NCBI GenBank assembly: GCA_937899105.1 | Contig: CALBPF010000319.1 | Location: forward strand, 1 to 33,926 | Source of the DNA: an uncultured Flammeovirgaceae bacterium | GTDB lineage: Bacteria; Bacteroidota; Bacteroidia; Cytophagales; Cyclobacteriaceae | Length of the DNA: 33,926 nucleotides | Direction: 5' to 3' | Shown: in pieces, positions 19,128 through 26,607 of the stretch | Position numbering within the stretch: the first letter of the stretch is position 1 | Layout of the letters: every line of letters starts with the position of its first letter | Program-made: the position numbers and the translations under genes | The notes under the pieces: model-generated | Told to the model about the DNA's origin: nothing | Databases searched by the model: none | Seen by the model: only the letters and a program-made list of their open reading frames with translations

Positions 19128-20060
19128 TTATTTCCATTTAATTACTTCACCACTCTTCTCAATATTAATATAACCGGGAATTGCGTTGAGAATTTCAGTC
19201 CTTAATGCCTCGATCAATTTTCTCTTTAAGAAACGCTGATGGACAAAAAGACTTACCTCACGCATTGGCTGCGGGTTGGTAAACTTCTTCAATTTCATTT
19301 TACTAGTATTATCAAAATCCATGGTAGCCAGCTCCGGGAGTAGCGTGAGCCCTCCGTGTTTATCTACAATCCTTTTTAGTGCGTCTAAAGAACCACTTTC
19401 ATATTTAAAACGGCCATTGTGTTCGCTGTAGATATGGCATACATTAAGAACTTGATCACGGAAGCAATGCCCCTCGTTTAGGAGCCACAACTCACTTCTG
19501 GAAACGTCTTCTACGCTGAGTGCATTTTTATTAAAAAGTTCATCACGATGGTTCACATAGCCATAAAAATTTTCGTAAAACAAAGGTATGGTCCTCATCT
19601 CAGGTACTTCTAAGGGGGTTACCAAGAGCCCGATATCAAGGGTTTCGTTCTTGAGTTTTTCTACAATCTGGTCAGTGATGAGTTCCTCAACTTTAATATT
19701 TACATTAGGATATCTTTCTAAGAAGTTATGAATGAAAAGAGGAAGAAGATAAGGTGAGAGTGTAGGTATAATACCAATGCTTAAATCACCCGCCAATTCA
19801 TCTTTTTCATCATTCACAATTTCCTGTACTTGCTTAGAGTTTTTTACCGCCTCTCGTGCCTGGTGAATAATTCTTTTGCCAATCTCCGTTGGTACTACGG
19901 GTTGTTTATTCCTGTCAAATATTTGTACACCAAGCTGTTCTTCCAACTTTTGGATTTGCATGCTTAAGGTGGGTTGCGTAACAAAGCAGCTTTCCGCTGC
20001 CTTACCAAAGTGGCGGTAGTTATCTACGGCGATTATATATTCAAACTGAATCAGGGTCAT
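19128..20060 (-). CDS. oxyR: Hydrogen-peroxide sensor OxyR (LysR family)
   Basis: 310 residues. The N-terminal LysR winged helix is clear (YRHFGKAAESCFVTQPTLSM then QIQKLEEQLGVQIFDR). The effector domain carries NEGHCFRDQVLNVC with cysteines at residues 199 and 208, the same spacing and numbering as the redox pair of E. coli OxyR. The protein should therefore form a disulfide on peroxide stress and activate defence genes. It is the first gene of a tight unit: its stop is followed after 2 bases by the ATG of the PLP-enzyme gene. It is divergent from the small Cys-containing protein gene at 20236; the 175-base gap may hold operators, but I could not define an OxyR site with confidence. Confidence 0.92.
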   Translation of the reverse strand: MTLIQFEYIIAVDNYRHFGKAAESCFVTQPTLSMQIQKLEEQLGVQIFDRNKQPVVPTEIGKRIIHQAREAVKNSKQVQEIVNDEKDELAGDLSIGIIPTLSPYLLPLFIHNFLERYPNVNIKVEELITDQIVEKLKNETLDIGLLVTPLEVPEMRTIPLFYENFYGYVNHRDELFNKNALSVEDVSRSELWLLNEGHCFRDQVLNVCHIYSEHNGRFKYESGSLDALKRIVDKHGGLTLLPELATMDFDNTSKMKLKKFTNPQPMREVSLFVHQRFLKRKLIEALRTEILNAIPGYINIEKSGEVIKWK

Positions 20061-20235
20061 ACATTAATAAGCTCAGATCGCGAAATTACTCAATCGACTT
20101 TGATTCTAACAGTTCATAGCTACTACATTAAAACACGACTTTTTTTAATAATTAAAGGATGAATATTAGGTGTTAGAACATATTATTTAATTAAATTCCA
20201 TGTATAAATATTTTTAACTCTAAATTGTCTTAAAT

Positions 20236-20574
20236 ATGGCTTTTGATGGAAAAGAAGGGAAGTCCATAACCCTGGAGCAAGCAAAAAGATGGACCAAAAG
20301 GTATCGTGATGAAAACAAAGGAGCGGTAAAAGCCCAATTTTTCGGATGCGAGAATATTCAAAAGATTCTGGATGAACCCGGATGTATGGGCATTAGGGTG
20401 TATTATGGAATTGACGATGACGGGAACCCAAAATTAATGTTGGTTGGAGCAAAAAGGGACCAAAATAACCTATTGCCAAGTTCCGATGGAAAAGGTGGTG
20501 AAATTGGAATGATATTGGATGATGGGTCTACTTGTCCTCACTACTGCCCGGACGGTGAGGATCCATTGACCTAA
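20236..20574 (+). CDS. Small Cys-containing protein, function unknown
   Basis: 112 residues; I do not recognise the family. It is soluble, with no signal peptide or membrane helix. The N-terminus is helical and charged (ITLEQAKRWTKRYRDENK). A middle strand-rich part follows (FFGCENIQKILDEPGC, then IRVYYGIDDDGNPKLMLVGA), and the tail ends in STCPHYCPDGEDP. The four cysteines are spaced as a distant pair plus a CPHYC pair, which could be a metal or redox site. The start is ATG at 20236. It is divergent from oxyR, so control by OxyR is a reasonable guess. The 7-TM gene follows after 42 bases on the same strand. Confidence 0.75.
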   Translation: MAFDGKEGKSITLEQAKRWTKRYRDENKGAVKAQFFGCENIQKILDEPGCMGIRVYYGIDDDGNPKLMLVGAKRDQNNLLPSSDGKGGEIGMILDDGSTCPHYCPDGEDPLT

Positions 20575-20603
20575 AAGACCTTTTTAAAACGAAGGAGCCT
20601 GCA

Positions 20604-20611
20604 TATATTTG
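20604..20611 (+). promoter_or_regulatory. Possible promoter -7 box before the sensor trio
   Basis: TATATTTG matches TAnnTTTG, with TTTT (20581-20584) 19 bases upstream in place of TTTG. The start site would fall almost on the ATG at 20617, implying a leaderless or nearly leaderless message; this makes the call uncertain. Confidence 0.3.
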
Positions 20612-20616
20612 AATAT

Positions 20617-21267
20617 ATGAGCTCTTTCATTTTTCAAAATATATTTTGGTTTTCCGCTATAACCTCATCCGTATGCGTATTCACATTTGCGCTCACTCAA
20701 AATATTAGAGAGAAACGATTAAAACTTATTTTTTTCTTACTCGGTATTTCGGTAATCTGTAGCGCCGCAAACATTCTATTTAACCTAGTTTTTAATAGTC
20801 CGCAACCACTTGTTGGAATTGCATATCGTTTATTAGAATTTGGGTTACTTCTAAATTTGTATTGGCTAGAATTTTTTAAGCTAAGTCAAAGAAGTTCTTT
20901 ACTGAGAGTTTTTTTAATTCTACTTACTTCTTCTACTATTATATATTTTGACCCTACGGCTTTTAGATGGATGAATGCGATTCTATTTGTTTTTTTGAGT
21001 CTCGGGCTATATTGGTTATGGATTAAGAGATTGCCGTCAACAGACATTATTAAAGCACCTGGTTTTTGGATTAACAATGGTATCTTCATATACTTTTCTT
21101 CGAGCTTACTTCTATTTATTTCAGAAGACTATCTCCGACAGAATTACTACGAGGAATTCGCTTATATATGGAGCTTAAGCAATTTTTTTGCTATAATCAA
21201 AAATATATTTTTTTTATACGCCTTTCGCCTTTATAGAGACTACAGGATTCGACATGCCGGCATCTAA
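20617..21267 (+). CDS. Seven-helix membrane protein of a sensor trio
   Basis: 216 residues with about seven hydrophobic helices (roughly 6-24, 34-54, 64-86, 94-108, 115-135, 149-167 and 180-205) and almost no soluble part, ending in a basic tail (RLYRDYRIRHAGI). No catalytic motif is visible. Its last 14 bases overlap the start of the histidine kinase gene, and that kinase overlaps the response regulator, so the three are made together. The kinase has only one membrane helix and no outside domain, so this protein could be the sensing part; that is inference from gene order. Confidence 0.8.
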   Translation: MSSFIFQNIFWFSAITSSVCVFTFALTQNIREKRLKLIFFLLGISVICSAANILFNLVFNSPQPLVGIAYRLLEFGLLLNLYWLEFFKLSQRSSLLRVFLILLTSSTIIYFDPTAFRWMNAILFVFLSLGLYWLWIKRLPSTDIIKAPGFWINNGIFIYFSSSLLLFISEDYLRQNYYEEFAYIWSLSNFFAIIKNIFFLYAFRLYRDYRIRHAGI

Positions 21268-22048
21268 TGATCCAAATTTCTTATTAATCTTTTCTGTCGG
21301 AACGGCCTTGATGTTACTTATGGCTAGTAGTATCATCTTTTTCGTTGTTTACTACCAAAAACGCATGCTCCAAAATAAAATGCAACAACAGGCATTGGAG
21401 GGGAAGTACCAAAAAAAGCTCCTGAAAACTACCATAGAGTCCCAGGAGGTAGAGCGAAAGCGTATCGCTTCGGAATTGCATGATGGTGTTGGAGCTATGC
21501 TGTCTGCAGCCAAGCTCAATTTGAATTTTTTAAAGTCGTCTGCTAAGAATGATGAAGCTACCGAAGCTATTTTCGAAACAAAAGAAATGATAGATGATAC
21601 CATCGAAACGGTGCGAAGAATTTCAAAAGATCTGCTGCCGGCCTCGCTTGAAAAGTTTGGATTAGTAGAGGCCTTAAAGGAGTTTTGTGAAAAGGTAAGC
21701 TCACCTTCTACTAAGGTAGTTTTTGAGCAAACGTTAAGCGCGTATGATTTCCCAAGCGAAGAGCAGTTACCTGTTTACCGACTTGTTCAAGAAATAGTAA
21801 ATAATGCTCTGAAACATGCTAGTGCAAGGGTAATAATTGTTCAATTGGAGTTAAAAGATGGCTTGAAACTTGATGTTTCTGATGATGGCATAGGTTTCAA
21901 TGTTGAAGAGATAAAAAATGATATTAACAAAGGAGTCGGGCTTTACAATATTGAGAATAGAGTGAATATGTTAGGCGGGCAAGTTGAGCTTATCAGTGAG
22001 CCAGGCAAAGGAACTTCTTACCAGATAAGAATTGATAGTAATGAGTAA
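21254..22048 (+). CDS. NarL-type sensor histidine kinase
   Basis: 264 residues. One membrane helix lies near the N-terminus (about 9-34), followed by a short coiled linker and a HisKA_3 dimerisation domain with the phospho-acceptor His76 in ERKRIASELHDGVGAML. The HATPase domain has the N box (LVQEIVNNALKHASA), DVSDDGIGFN (G1) and KGVGLYNIENRVNMLGG (G2). There is no periplasmic or PAS input domain. The gene overlaps the 7-TM gene upstream by 14 bases and the response regulator downstream by 8 bases (ATGAGTAA), which points to translational coupling and a dedicated partnership. Confidence 0.94.
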   Translation: MPASNDPNFLLIFSVGTALMLLMASSIIFFVVYYQKRMLQNKMQQQALEGKYQKKLLKTTIESQEVERKRIASELHDGVGAMLSAAKLNLNFLKSSAKNDEATEAIFETKEMIDDTIETVRRISKDLLPASLEKFGLVEALKEFCEKVSSPSTKVVFEQTLSAYDFPSEEQLPVYRLVQEIVNNALKHASARVIIVQLELKDGLKLDVSDDGIGFNVEEIKNDINKGVGLYNIENRVNMLGGQVELISEPGKGTSYQIRIDSNE

Positions 22049-22697
22049 GTGGACAATCTATGTTACGGATGATCAGACTCTTTTTAGAAAAGGTATGTCT
22101 CGCCTGGTGAAGACTTTCAAAAAAGTAGGTAAGGTGGAAGAGGCTAGCAATGGCAAAGAGGCGCTGGATTTGGTAAAGAAAGAAATACCACATGTAATTT
22201 TAATGGATTTGGAAATGCCTATTATGGATGGGATAGAGGCCACAGAAAAGATCCTGGCAAAGTATCCTAGCGTTAAAATTATTATTTTATCTATGCACGA
22301 CTCATTCCAGCATATCTACTATTTAATGGAGCTTGGCGCTCACGCATTTTTATTAAAAAATGCGGAGCCGGAAGAAGTGGAAGCTGCTATAGAGGCAGTG
22401 ATAGAAAAAGATTTCTATCAAAATCAATTAGTTATTGAAGCCCTTAGGAAGGGAGCAATTAATAAGAAGGCAGCCGAGTCAAGACCTTCCTTCAATACAT
22501 CATTGCCTCTTACCGAACGAGAGAAGGAGATACTTTCATTAATATGTCAGGAGATGACGATGAAGGTTATAAGCGAACGCCTCAACCTTAGTGAACGTAC
22601 GGTTCAAAATCATAGAGCGAATATTATGGAAAAACTGGATGTAAAAAATACCGTGGGTCTTGTGAGATATGCCTATGAATGTGGCTTAATTCAGTAG
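22041..22697 (+). CDS. LuxR/NarL-family response regulator
   Basis: 218 residues from ATG 22041, which overlaps the kinase stop; a TTG three codons earlier is less likely. The receiver domain is complete: acidic pair D10-D11, phospho-acceptor D56 in HVILMDLEMPIMDG, and the conserved Lys in HAFLLKN. The C-terminal helix-turn-helix (LTEREKEILSLICQ to LSERTVQNHRANIMEKL) is of the LuxR type. It should be phosphorylated by the adjacent kinase and then bind DNA. Targets are unknown. Confidence 0.95.
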   Translation: MSKWTIYVTDDQTLFRKGMSRLVKTFKKVGKVEEASNGKEALDLVKKEIPHVILMDLEMPIMDGIEATEKILAKYPSVKIIILSMHDSFQHIYYLMELGAHAFLLKNAEPEEVEAAIEAVIEKDFYQNQLVIEALRKGAINKKAAESRPSFNTSLPLTEREKEILSLICQEMTMKVISERLNLSERTVQNHRANIMEKLDVKNTVGLVRYAYECGLIQ

Positions 22698-23003
22698 AAT
22701 ACAAATACTGTAAACTTGACCGACAACCTTCATCTAAGAAGGTCTCAAATTGGGTCGTTAACTTGATTCATCTAAAAAAGAATCTATTATAAGGGTTTAT
22801 TCGCTTAAACCATCATAATTAACACTAGGTAATTTTACTCAAAAACATAGGTATATATACTCAAAAATCTACTGTAGAAATTAATTATTTTACCTGATTA
22901 TCAGATAGTTACATCTAATTGCTTCCACCAGATCTTAAAATTGCACTCGCCCAAGGCTTGCATTCAAATTATCTTTGAGAGTATCAAAATTTTGAAAAGG
23001 CCT
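22698..23003. other. Intergenic region of about 300 bases
   Basis: No gene is visible. A 6-bp inverted repeat (ACCTTC 22726-22731, GAAGGT 22738-22743) lies 28 bases after the response-regulator stop, but it has no T tract. The only other recognisable element is the TATCTTTG box at 22970-22977. Confidence 0.5.
22970..22977 (+). promoter_or_regulatory. Promoter -7 box for the receiver-only gene
   Basis: TATCTTTG matches TAnnTTTG. Transcription would start near 22984, after the upstream TTG (22941) and before ATG 23004, which supports the later start for the gene. No clear TTTG is found 19-21 bases upstream. Confidence 0.45.
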
Positions 23004-23435
23004 ATGAATCCAGAGATATTAATTGTTAATAAATCGCCGGATGAGCAAAAGGCAATGGGGAACGTTCTTTCTTCGTTTGACCTCAATTTGAACTACGCTA
23101 ATCATGGTAGCGAAGCTTTGATTATGGCTAAGCGAATGAAGCCGTCATTGATTATTAGTCAGATTAGTGATACATCTATGGATGGCATTACAATGGCGGA
23201 TATTATACGAAAAGACAAGTTTTTGACTGATGTTCCCATAATTTTCATTCATAACGAGCTGGATTTAAGCCTAATCGCAGCCGCTAAACAGGTTGATTCC
23301 AAGGCATTCTTAATTAAGCCTTACATTAATAACTCGCTTATCTATGCTGTAAAAAAAGTATTAGAGATAAGTCAGCTAGAGCGAGTTTCGATTGCGGCCA
23401 CCAAATCCCAAATGAAATCTTTTTTGTATGCCTGA
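23004..23435 (+). CDS. Degenerate stand-alone receiver domain protein
   Basis: 143 residues from ATG 23004. The whole protein is a CheY-like fold with no output domain. The pattern EILIVN, SLIISQISDTSMDGITM, VPIIFIHN and AFLIKPY lines up with a receiver, but key residues are replaced: N9-K10 for the acidic pair, Q53 for the phospho-acceptor Asp, and H83 for the Thr/Ser switch. Only the Lys (K105) and the adjacent Pro remain. It therefore cannot be phosphorylated in the usual way and may act as a constitutive or protein-binding adaptor. It has its own putative promoter and is separated by 300 bases from the two-component genes upstream. Confidence 0.85.
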   Translation: MNPEILIVNKSPDEQKAMGNVLSSFDLNLNYANHGSEALIMAKRMKPSLIISQISDTSMDGITMADIIRKDKFLTDVPIIFIHNELDLSLIAAAKQVDSKAFLIKPYINNSLIYAVKKVLEISQLERVSIAATKSQMKSFLYA

Positions 23436-23664
23436 GAGCTAATTCATCGTTCAATAACTGAAATACAAAGTAAGGAAAATTGAAATAACCTCATAGACAA
23501 ACTGGTATAAATGGAGATAAATAACTTAAATAACGCATCAAATATAATAACGGTTTTAAACCTGATATATTAAAAGTAATGCTTATGTGAATTTGGGGGA
23601 CTTATACCTCAGTTCAGTTTGAGCTAATAAGACAGGTAGTTGGCTTTGTAGTTTCTTTGGAGAG

Positions 23665-23705
23665 AAAGCCCAGAATTTTGAATTAAGCAATTGGGCTTTT
23701 TCTTT
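23665..23705 (+). terminator. Hairpin with T tract
   Basis: AAAGCCCA (23665-23672) pairs with TGGGCTTT (23692-23699), with a 19-base loop, followed by TTCTTT. It has the form of an intrinsic terminator on the plus strand, with a mirrored A tract. It lies 230 bases beyond the receiver gene, so it may end that transcript or a small RNA from the interval. Confidence 0.5.
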
Positions 23706-23763
23706 ATATCTTTTAAGATAGCTCTTAAGGTTTTATTTAAGAGGAAAATTAGGTTCCATTTCC

Positions 23764-23779
23764 CCAAGAAAGTTCTTGG
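23764..23779. repeat. Inverted repeat CCAAGAA-AG-TTCTTGG
   Basis: Two perfect 7-base arms with a 2-base centre lie 130 bases upstream of the cassette gene. There is no T tract, so a protein-binding site is more likely than a terminator. Confidence 0.45.
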
Positions 23780-23807
23780 ATTTGAAGTGTTGAATAAAAG
23801 GGTATGT

Positions 23808-23822
23808 AATTGTAATACAATT
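23808..23822. repeat. Inverted repeat AATTGTA-A-TACAATT
   Basis: Two perfect 7-base arms around a single central base. It is AT-rich, so chance is more likely than for its neighbours, but it lies between the two other inverted repeats. Confidence 0.35.
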
Positions 23823-23835
23823 TAGAACCCAATAA

Positions 23836-23855
23836 AATACCCTATGTAGGGTATT
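23836..23855. repeat. Inverted repeat AATACCCTA-TG-TAGGGTATT, possible operator
   Basis: A perfect 9+2+9 palindrome lies 53 bases upstream of the ATG of the first cassette gene (23909). No T tract follows. Length, perfection and position suggest an operator for a dimeric regulator, though no regulator gene adjoins it. Confidence 0.5.
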
Positions 23856-23908
23856 GAGAACTACTTCTAAATTTATCAACTTACCATTTAAAACCGACTT
23901 ACTCCATT

Positions 23909-24988
23909 ATGACTGGAAGTGTTGCCATAGATGTTGTAATAGGACTTGTATTCATATACCTTTTATATAGCCTTTTAGCATCTTTGGTTGCAGAAATTAT
24001 TTCTACAAACCTGGGTTTAAGAGCCAAAAATCTTCACAGCGCTATGAACCGCATGTTGAACAATGATAATGTCATTGTTTTTTCCAATAGTAAAGACAAA
24101 ACAGGTATCGTAAAAAAAATTTACGATCATCCTGAGATACAATCGCTATCAGCGAATAAGATTTTTAGTAAACCATCGGTAATTGAAGCAGGAACTTTTT
24201 CTCGCGCCCTTGTGGACACTCTAAGAAACGGTAAGTCTGATGCTGAGGTATCGGATATTAAAGAAGGGATTAAAAGTTATGCTCTTCCAGGGAGTATAGA
24301 AGAATACTTGTTGAACTTGGTGGATGAAGCGGATGATGATTTAGATAAACTTAGAAAGTTGTTGTCAAACTGGTTCAATGATACGATGTCCAGTGCAAGC
24401 GAATGGTACAAGAGGAATCTTCAGATTATGTTGTTTTTTATCGGTTTAATCATCGCATGGTTTTTTAATTTAAATACCTTCAATATAACTCAGAAATTGT
24501 CCATGGACCAGAAGGCCCGAAGCGAATTGGTGCAACTGGCCATAGCTTATGTCGAAAACAACCCCAACTCACCTAAAAATTATGCTAGCTTAGACTCTGA
24601 GATAACTGATGAAGATAAGATCTACAACGATAAGATGGATACGTTATCGTCCATTCAAAAACAACTACTGAAAGACATTGAGAATACGCGATCAATTCTT
24701 GGTGGTGGCGCTTGGCTGCCTGATTCCCTGGTATTACGTGTAAGAGGGGAATCTGCATTACCGTATTATATTGAATCTAAACTTTTGCCTATGACCAAGG
24801 GCTATGAAGCTGGTATTTTTTATTACCACCTTTATGGTATCGGTGATAAGCTGAGTTATGCCTTGAAAATGCTTTTTTATAATTTTCTTGGTTATGTCAT
24901 TACGGCTATCGCGCTTTCACTCGGGGCCCCTTTTTGGTTTAACCTATTGAAGAGAACAATTGATTTAAAAAAACAACTAAAAAACTAA
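23909..24988 (+). CDS. Membrane protein of an uncharacterised hydrolase cassette
   Basis: 359 residues; I do not know a function. The N-terminus is a membrane helix (about 6-30, AIDVVIGLVFIYLLYSLLAS) continuing into VAEIISTNLGLRAKNLHSAM. A charged, helical region spans about 50-165. A second membrane helix follows (about 170-188, IMLFFIGLIIAWFFNLNTF), then another soluble segment (about 190-310), and the last helix pair (about 315-348, including FLGYVITAIALSLGAPFWF) ends in a Lys-rich tail. No enzyme motif is visible. It is the first gene of a co-directional run, 4 bases before the next gene, and would anchor the cassette in the inner membrane. Confidence 0.8.
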   Translation: MTGSVAIDVVIGLVFIYLLYSLLASLVAEIISTNLGLRAKNLHSAMNRMLNNDNVIVFSNSKDKTGIVKKIYDHPEIQSLSANKIFSKPSVIEAGTFSRALVDTLRNGKSDAEVSDIKEGIKSYALPGSIEEYLLNLVDEADDDLDKLRKLLSNWFNDTMSSASEWYKRNLQIMLFFIGLIIAWFFNLNTFNITQKLSMDQKARSELVQLAIAYVENNPNSPKNYASLDSEITDEDKIYNDKMDTLSSIQKQLLKDIENTRSILGGGAWLPDSLVLRVRGESALPYYIESKLLPMTKGYEAGIFYYHLYGIGDKLSYALKMLFYNFLGYVITAIALSLGAPFWFNLLKRTIDLKKQLKN

Positions 24989-24992
24989 CACT

Positions 24993-25571
24993 ATGGATAA
25001 AATAAGACTCGAACTCAACTACCTCGATATTGAGAGAAACAAAAAAAGTTGGAAAATATACTTTGTGTTAGCTACTGAGATGCCCGATAATCCGGGCCAA
25101 ATGGCTATTACTGCCATACCTGACGGCGAGCCTATACGCGTAAGAAGGCCGGCGGATAATTACATTTCTTTTGTGCCGGAAGGCGATGGCGCCGATGGAC
25201 TTTTTGTTCTTGAACGAGACATGCCGGAAGATTTTTCAATAAAAGCCAGACTATGGGTCATGCATTCGAGGAAATCGGTACGTTCTGCAGGAGATGTACT
25301 TGGCGAAATCAGTGGGTTTCTAGGTGGCGATCAGGGAGGTCAGGTCTTACAATTACTTGGTGGAACCAATCAATGGATAACCCTTGGAATAAAAGGGATT
25401 GGCATTGTAGGTAGTGCATTGAAGAAAATGAAAGACAGGCCGCTCGGATGGGTGAACATGGATGAGCATTTTAACCCTGACGGCGAAGAAGATCAGGAAT
25501 TAGAAAGAAAGAATCAGCTTTCTACAGGTTTTGGCGAGATAGGATGGTCGTGGGTAGTGGATTATGATTGA
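24993..25571 (+). CDS. Glycine-rich protein of the hydrolase cassette, unknown
   Basis: 192 residues, unrecognised. The first 100 residues look like a beta sandwich (RLELNYLDIERNKKSWKIYF, DGEPIRVRRPADNYISFVP, LFVLERDMPEDFSIKARLWV). A glycine-rich, moderately hydrophobic stretch follows at about 105-150 (GEISGFLGGDQGGQVLQLLG, GIKGIGIVGSALKKM), and an acidic tail ends in GEIGWSWVVDYD. No signal peptide is present. The central stretch could pack as an amphipathic helix pair against a membrane or partner. It starts 4 bases after the membrane-protein gene and precedes the serine hydrolase by 45 bases. Confidence 0.75.
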   Translation: MDKIRLELNYLDIERNKKSWKIYFVLATEMPDNPGQMAITAIPDGEPIRVRRPADNYISFVPEGDGADGLFVLERDMPEDFSIKARLWVMHSRKSVRSAGDVLGEISGFLGGDQGGQVLQLLGGTNQWITLGIKGIGIVGSALKKMKDRPLGWVNMDEHFNPDGEEDQELERKNQLSTGFGEIGWSWVVDYD

Positions 25572-25616
25572 TAATGACTTTCGCAGATCGAATGATAACC
25601 AGTAACCCACTTACTT

Positions 25617-26585
25617 ATGCTGTTCATTACAAATAGAGTATTACTTGAGAGCTCACATTCGGAATCCGGTAGAAAGATCTCCTTCGATCTGAACGACAAT
25701 CAGGCTTTACAATCCGTGTTTTTTTGTGAGCGTCATGGAGAAAATGACTATGAAGAGTTAGGAAGTCTGTCATTTTTTGAAACGTTGAAGACCACATCGG
25801 CCAAGCAGATTCTTATTTATATACATGGCTTTAACAACATGCCCGAAGGCGAGGGGGAGATTTTCAGCAATGCCGAAAAGCTGCAGCGCTTGTTCGATAA
25901 TGCGCAAGAAAACCTGGTAGAAGTAGTCCCCATGATTTGGCCATGCGACAACGATTTTGGCATTTTGAAAGACTACTGGGATGATCAATATGCCGCCCAT
26001 GCCAGTGCACCGGCATTTAGCAGGGTATTCGAAAAATTTCTGAGTTGGAGAAATACGGATTTTGATACCCCGGATACCTGCATGAAGCGAATTAATATTC
26101 TATCGCATTCTATGGGAAACCGGGTATTGAAAAAGACGCTACTGGAGTTTAAAGACCTAAGTTTTTTAGGGGAAAACATACCCCTGATTTTCCGAAATGT
26201 GTTTATGGCGGCGCCTGATGTTGTTAACGAAACCCTGCAAAAATATCATGAGGGTAAGATTATCACTCAGGTTTCCAGGAATGTACTTGTATTTTATGCC
26301 GCCGATGACCTGGCTTTACGCGCCAGTAAGGTTGTTAATTTAAAAAACAAAGTAGTTTCCAGACGGCTAGGGCATACCGGCCCCGAAAATATGAACCTTG
26401 TGCCGAAAAATGTGTACGCTTTCGACTGCGACGAGTTTAACAACAAGTGCGACCCTAAAGGGCATACTTACTTTATGGAAGATAGAGATGGCACACCGAC
26501 CCCGGTTTTTGAGCAAATGCTCTCAGCGATAAGTACAGGTAGAGTTACAACAGCAGATAACGAAAGAAATACGGTGATCCTTTAA
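25617..26585 (+). CDS. Alpha/beta hydrolase (DUF900-like serine esterase)
   Basis: 322 residues. The fold is an alpha/beta hydrolase of the DUF900 type: the oxyanion-side motif ILIYIHGFNN near residue 70, the nucleophile elbow INILSHSMGNRVL with Ser about 164, the acid in VLVFYAADDLALRAS near 226-231, and the catalytic His in DPKGHTYFM near 282. DUF900 proteins are presumed esterases or lipases; the substrate is unknown. No signal peptide is seen, so it should be cytoplasmic or held at the membrane by its partners. It lies third in the cassette. Confidence 0.88.
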   Translation: MLFITNRVLLESSHSESGRKISFDLNDNQALQSVFFCERHGENDYEELGSLSFFETLKTTSAKQILIYIHGFNNMPEGEGEIFSNAEKLQRLFDNAQENLVEVVPMIWPCDNDFGILKDYWDDQYAAHASAPAFSRVFEKFLSWRNTDFDTPDTCMKRINILSHSMGNRVLKKTLLEFKDLSFLGENIPLIFRNVFMAAPDVVNETLQKYHEGKIITQVSRNVLVFYAADDLALRASKVVNLKNKVVSRRLGHTGPENMNLVPKNVYAFDCDEFNNKCDPKGHTYFMEDRDGTPTPVFEQMLSAISTGRVTTADNERNTVIL

Positions 26586-26607
26586 CACTTAAATGAGTAT
26601 CTAGGCT

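Larger units (their letters stand above)
23436..23908. other. Long intergenic region with hairpin and inverted repeats
   Basis: 473 bases without a convincing gene. The first 200 bases show nothing recognisable. A terminator-like hairpin lies at 23665-23699. Three inverted repeats follow in the 145 bases before the cassette gene at 23909 and are listed separately. No TAnnTTTG box was found ahead of 23909. Confidence 0.55.

Noticed and set aside
22726..22743. Hairpin ACCTTC/GAAGGT after the response regulator
   Set aside because: Six-base stem with no T tract; within chance expectation for this length of intergenic DNA.
23436..23660. Small RNA gene ending at the hairpin at 23665-23699
   Set aside because: No promoter box could be placed upstream at a sensible distance and no secondary structure stands out; only the terminator-like hairpin is reported.
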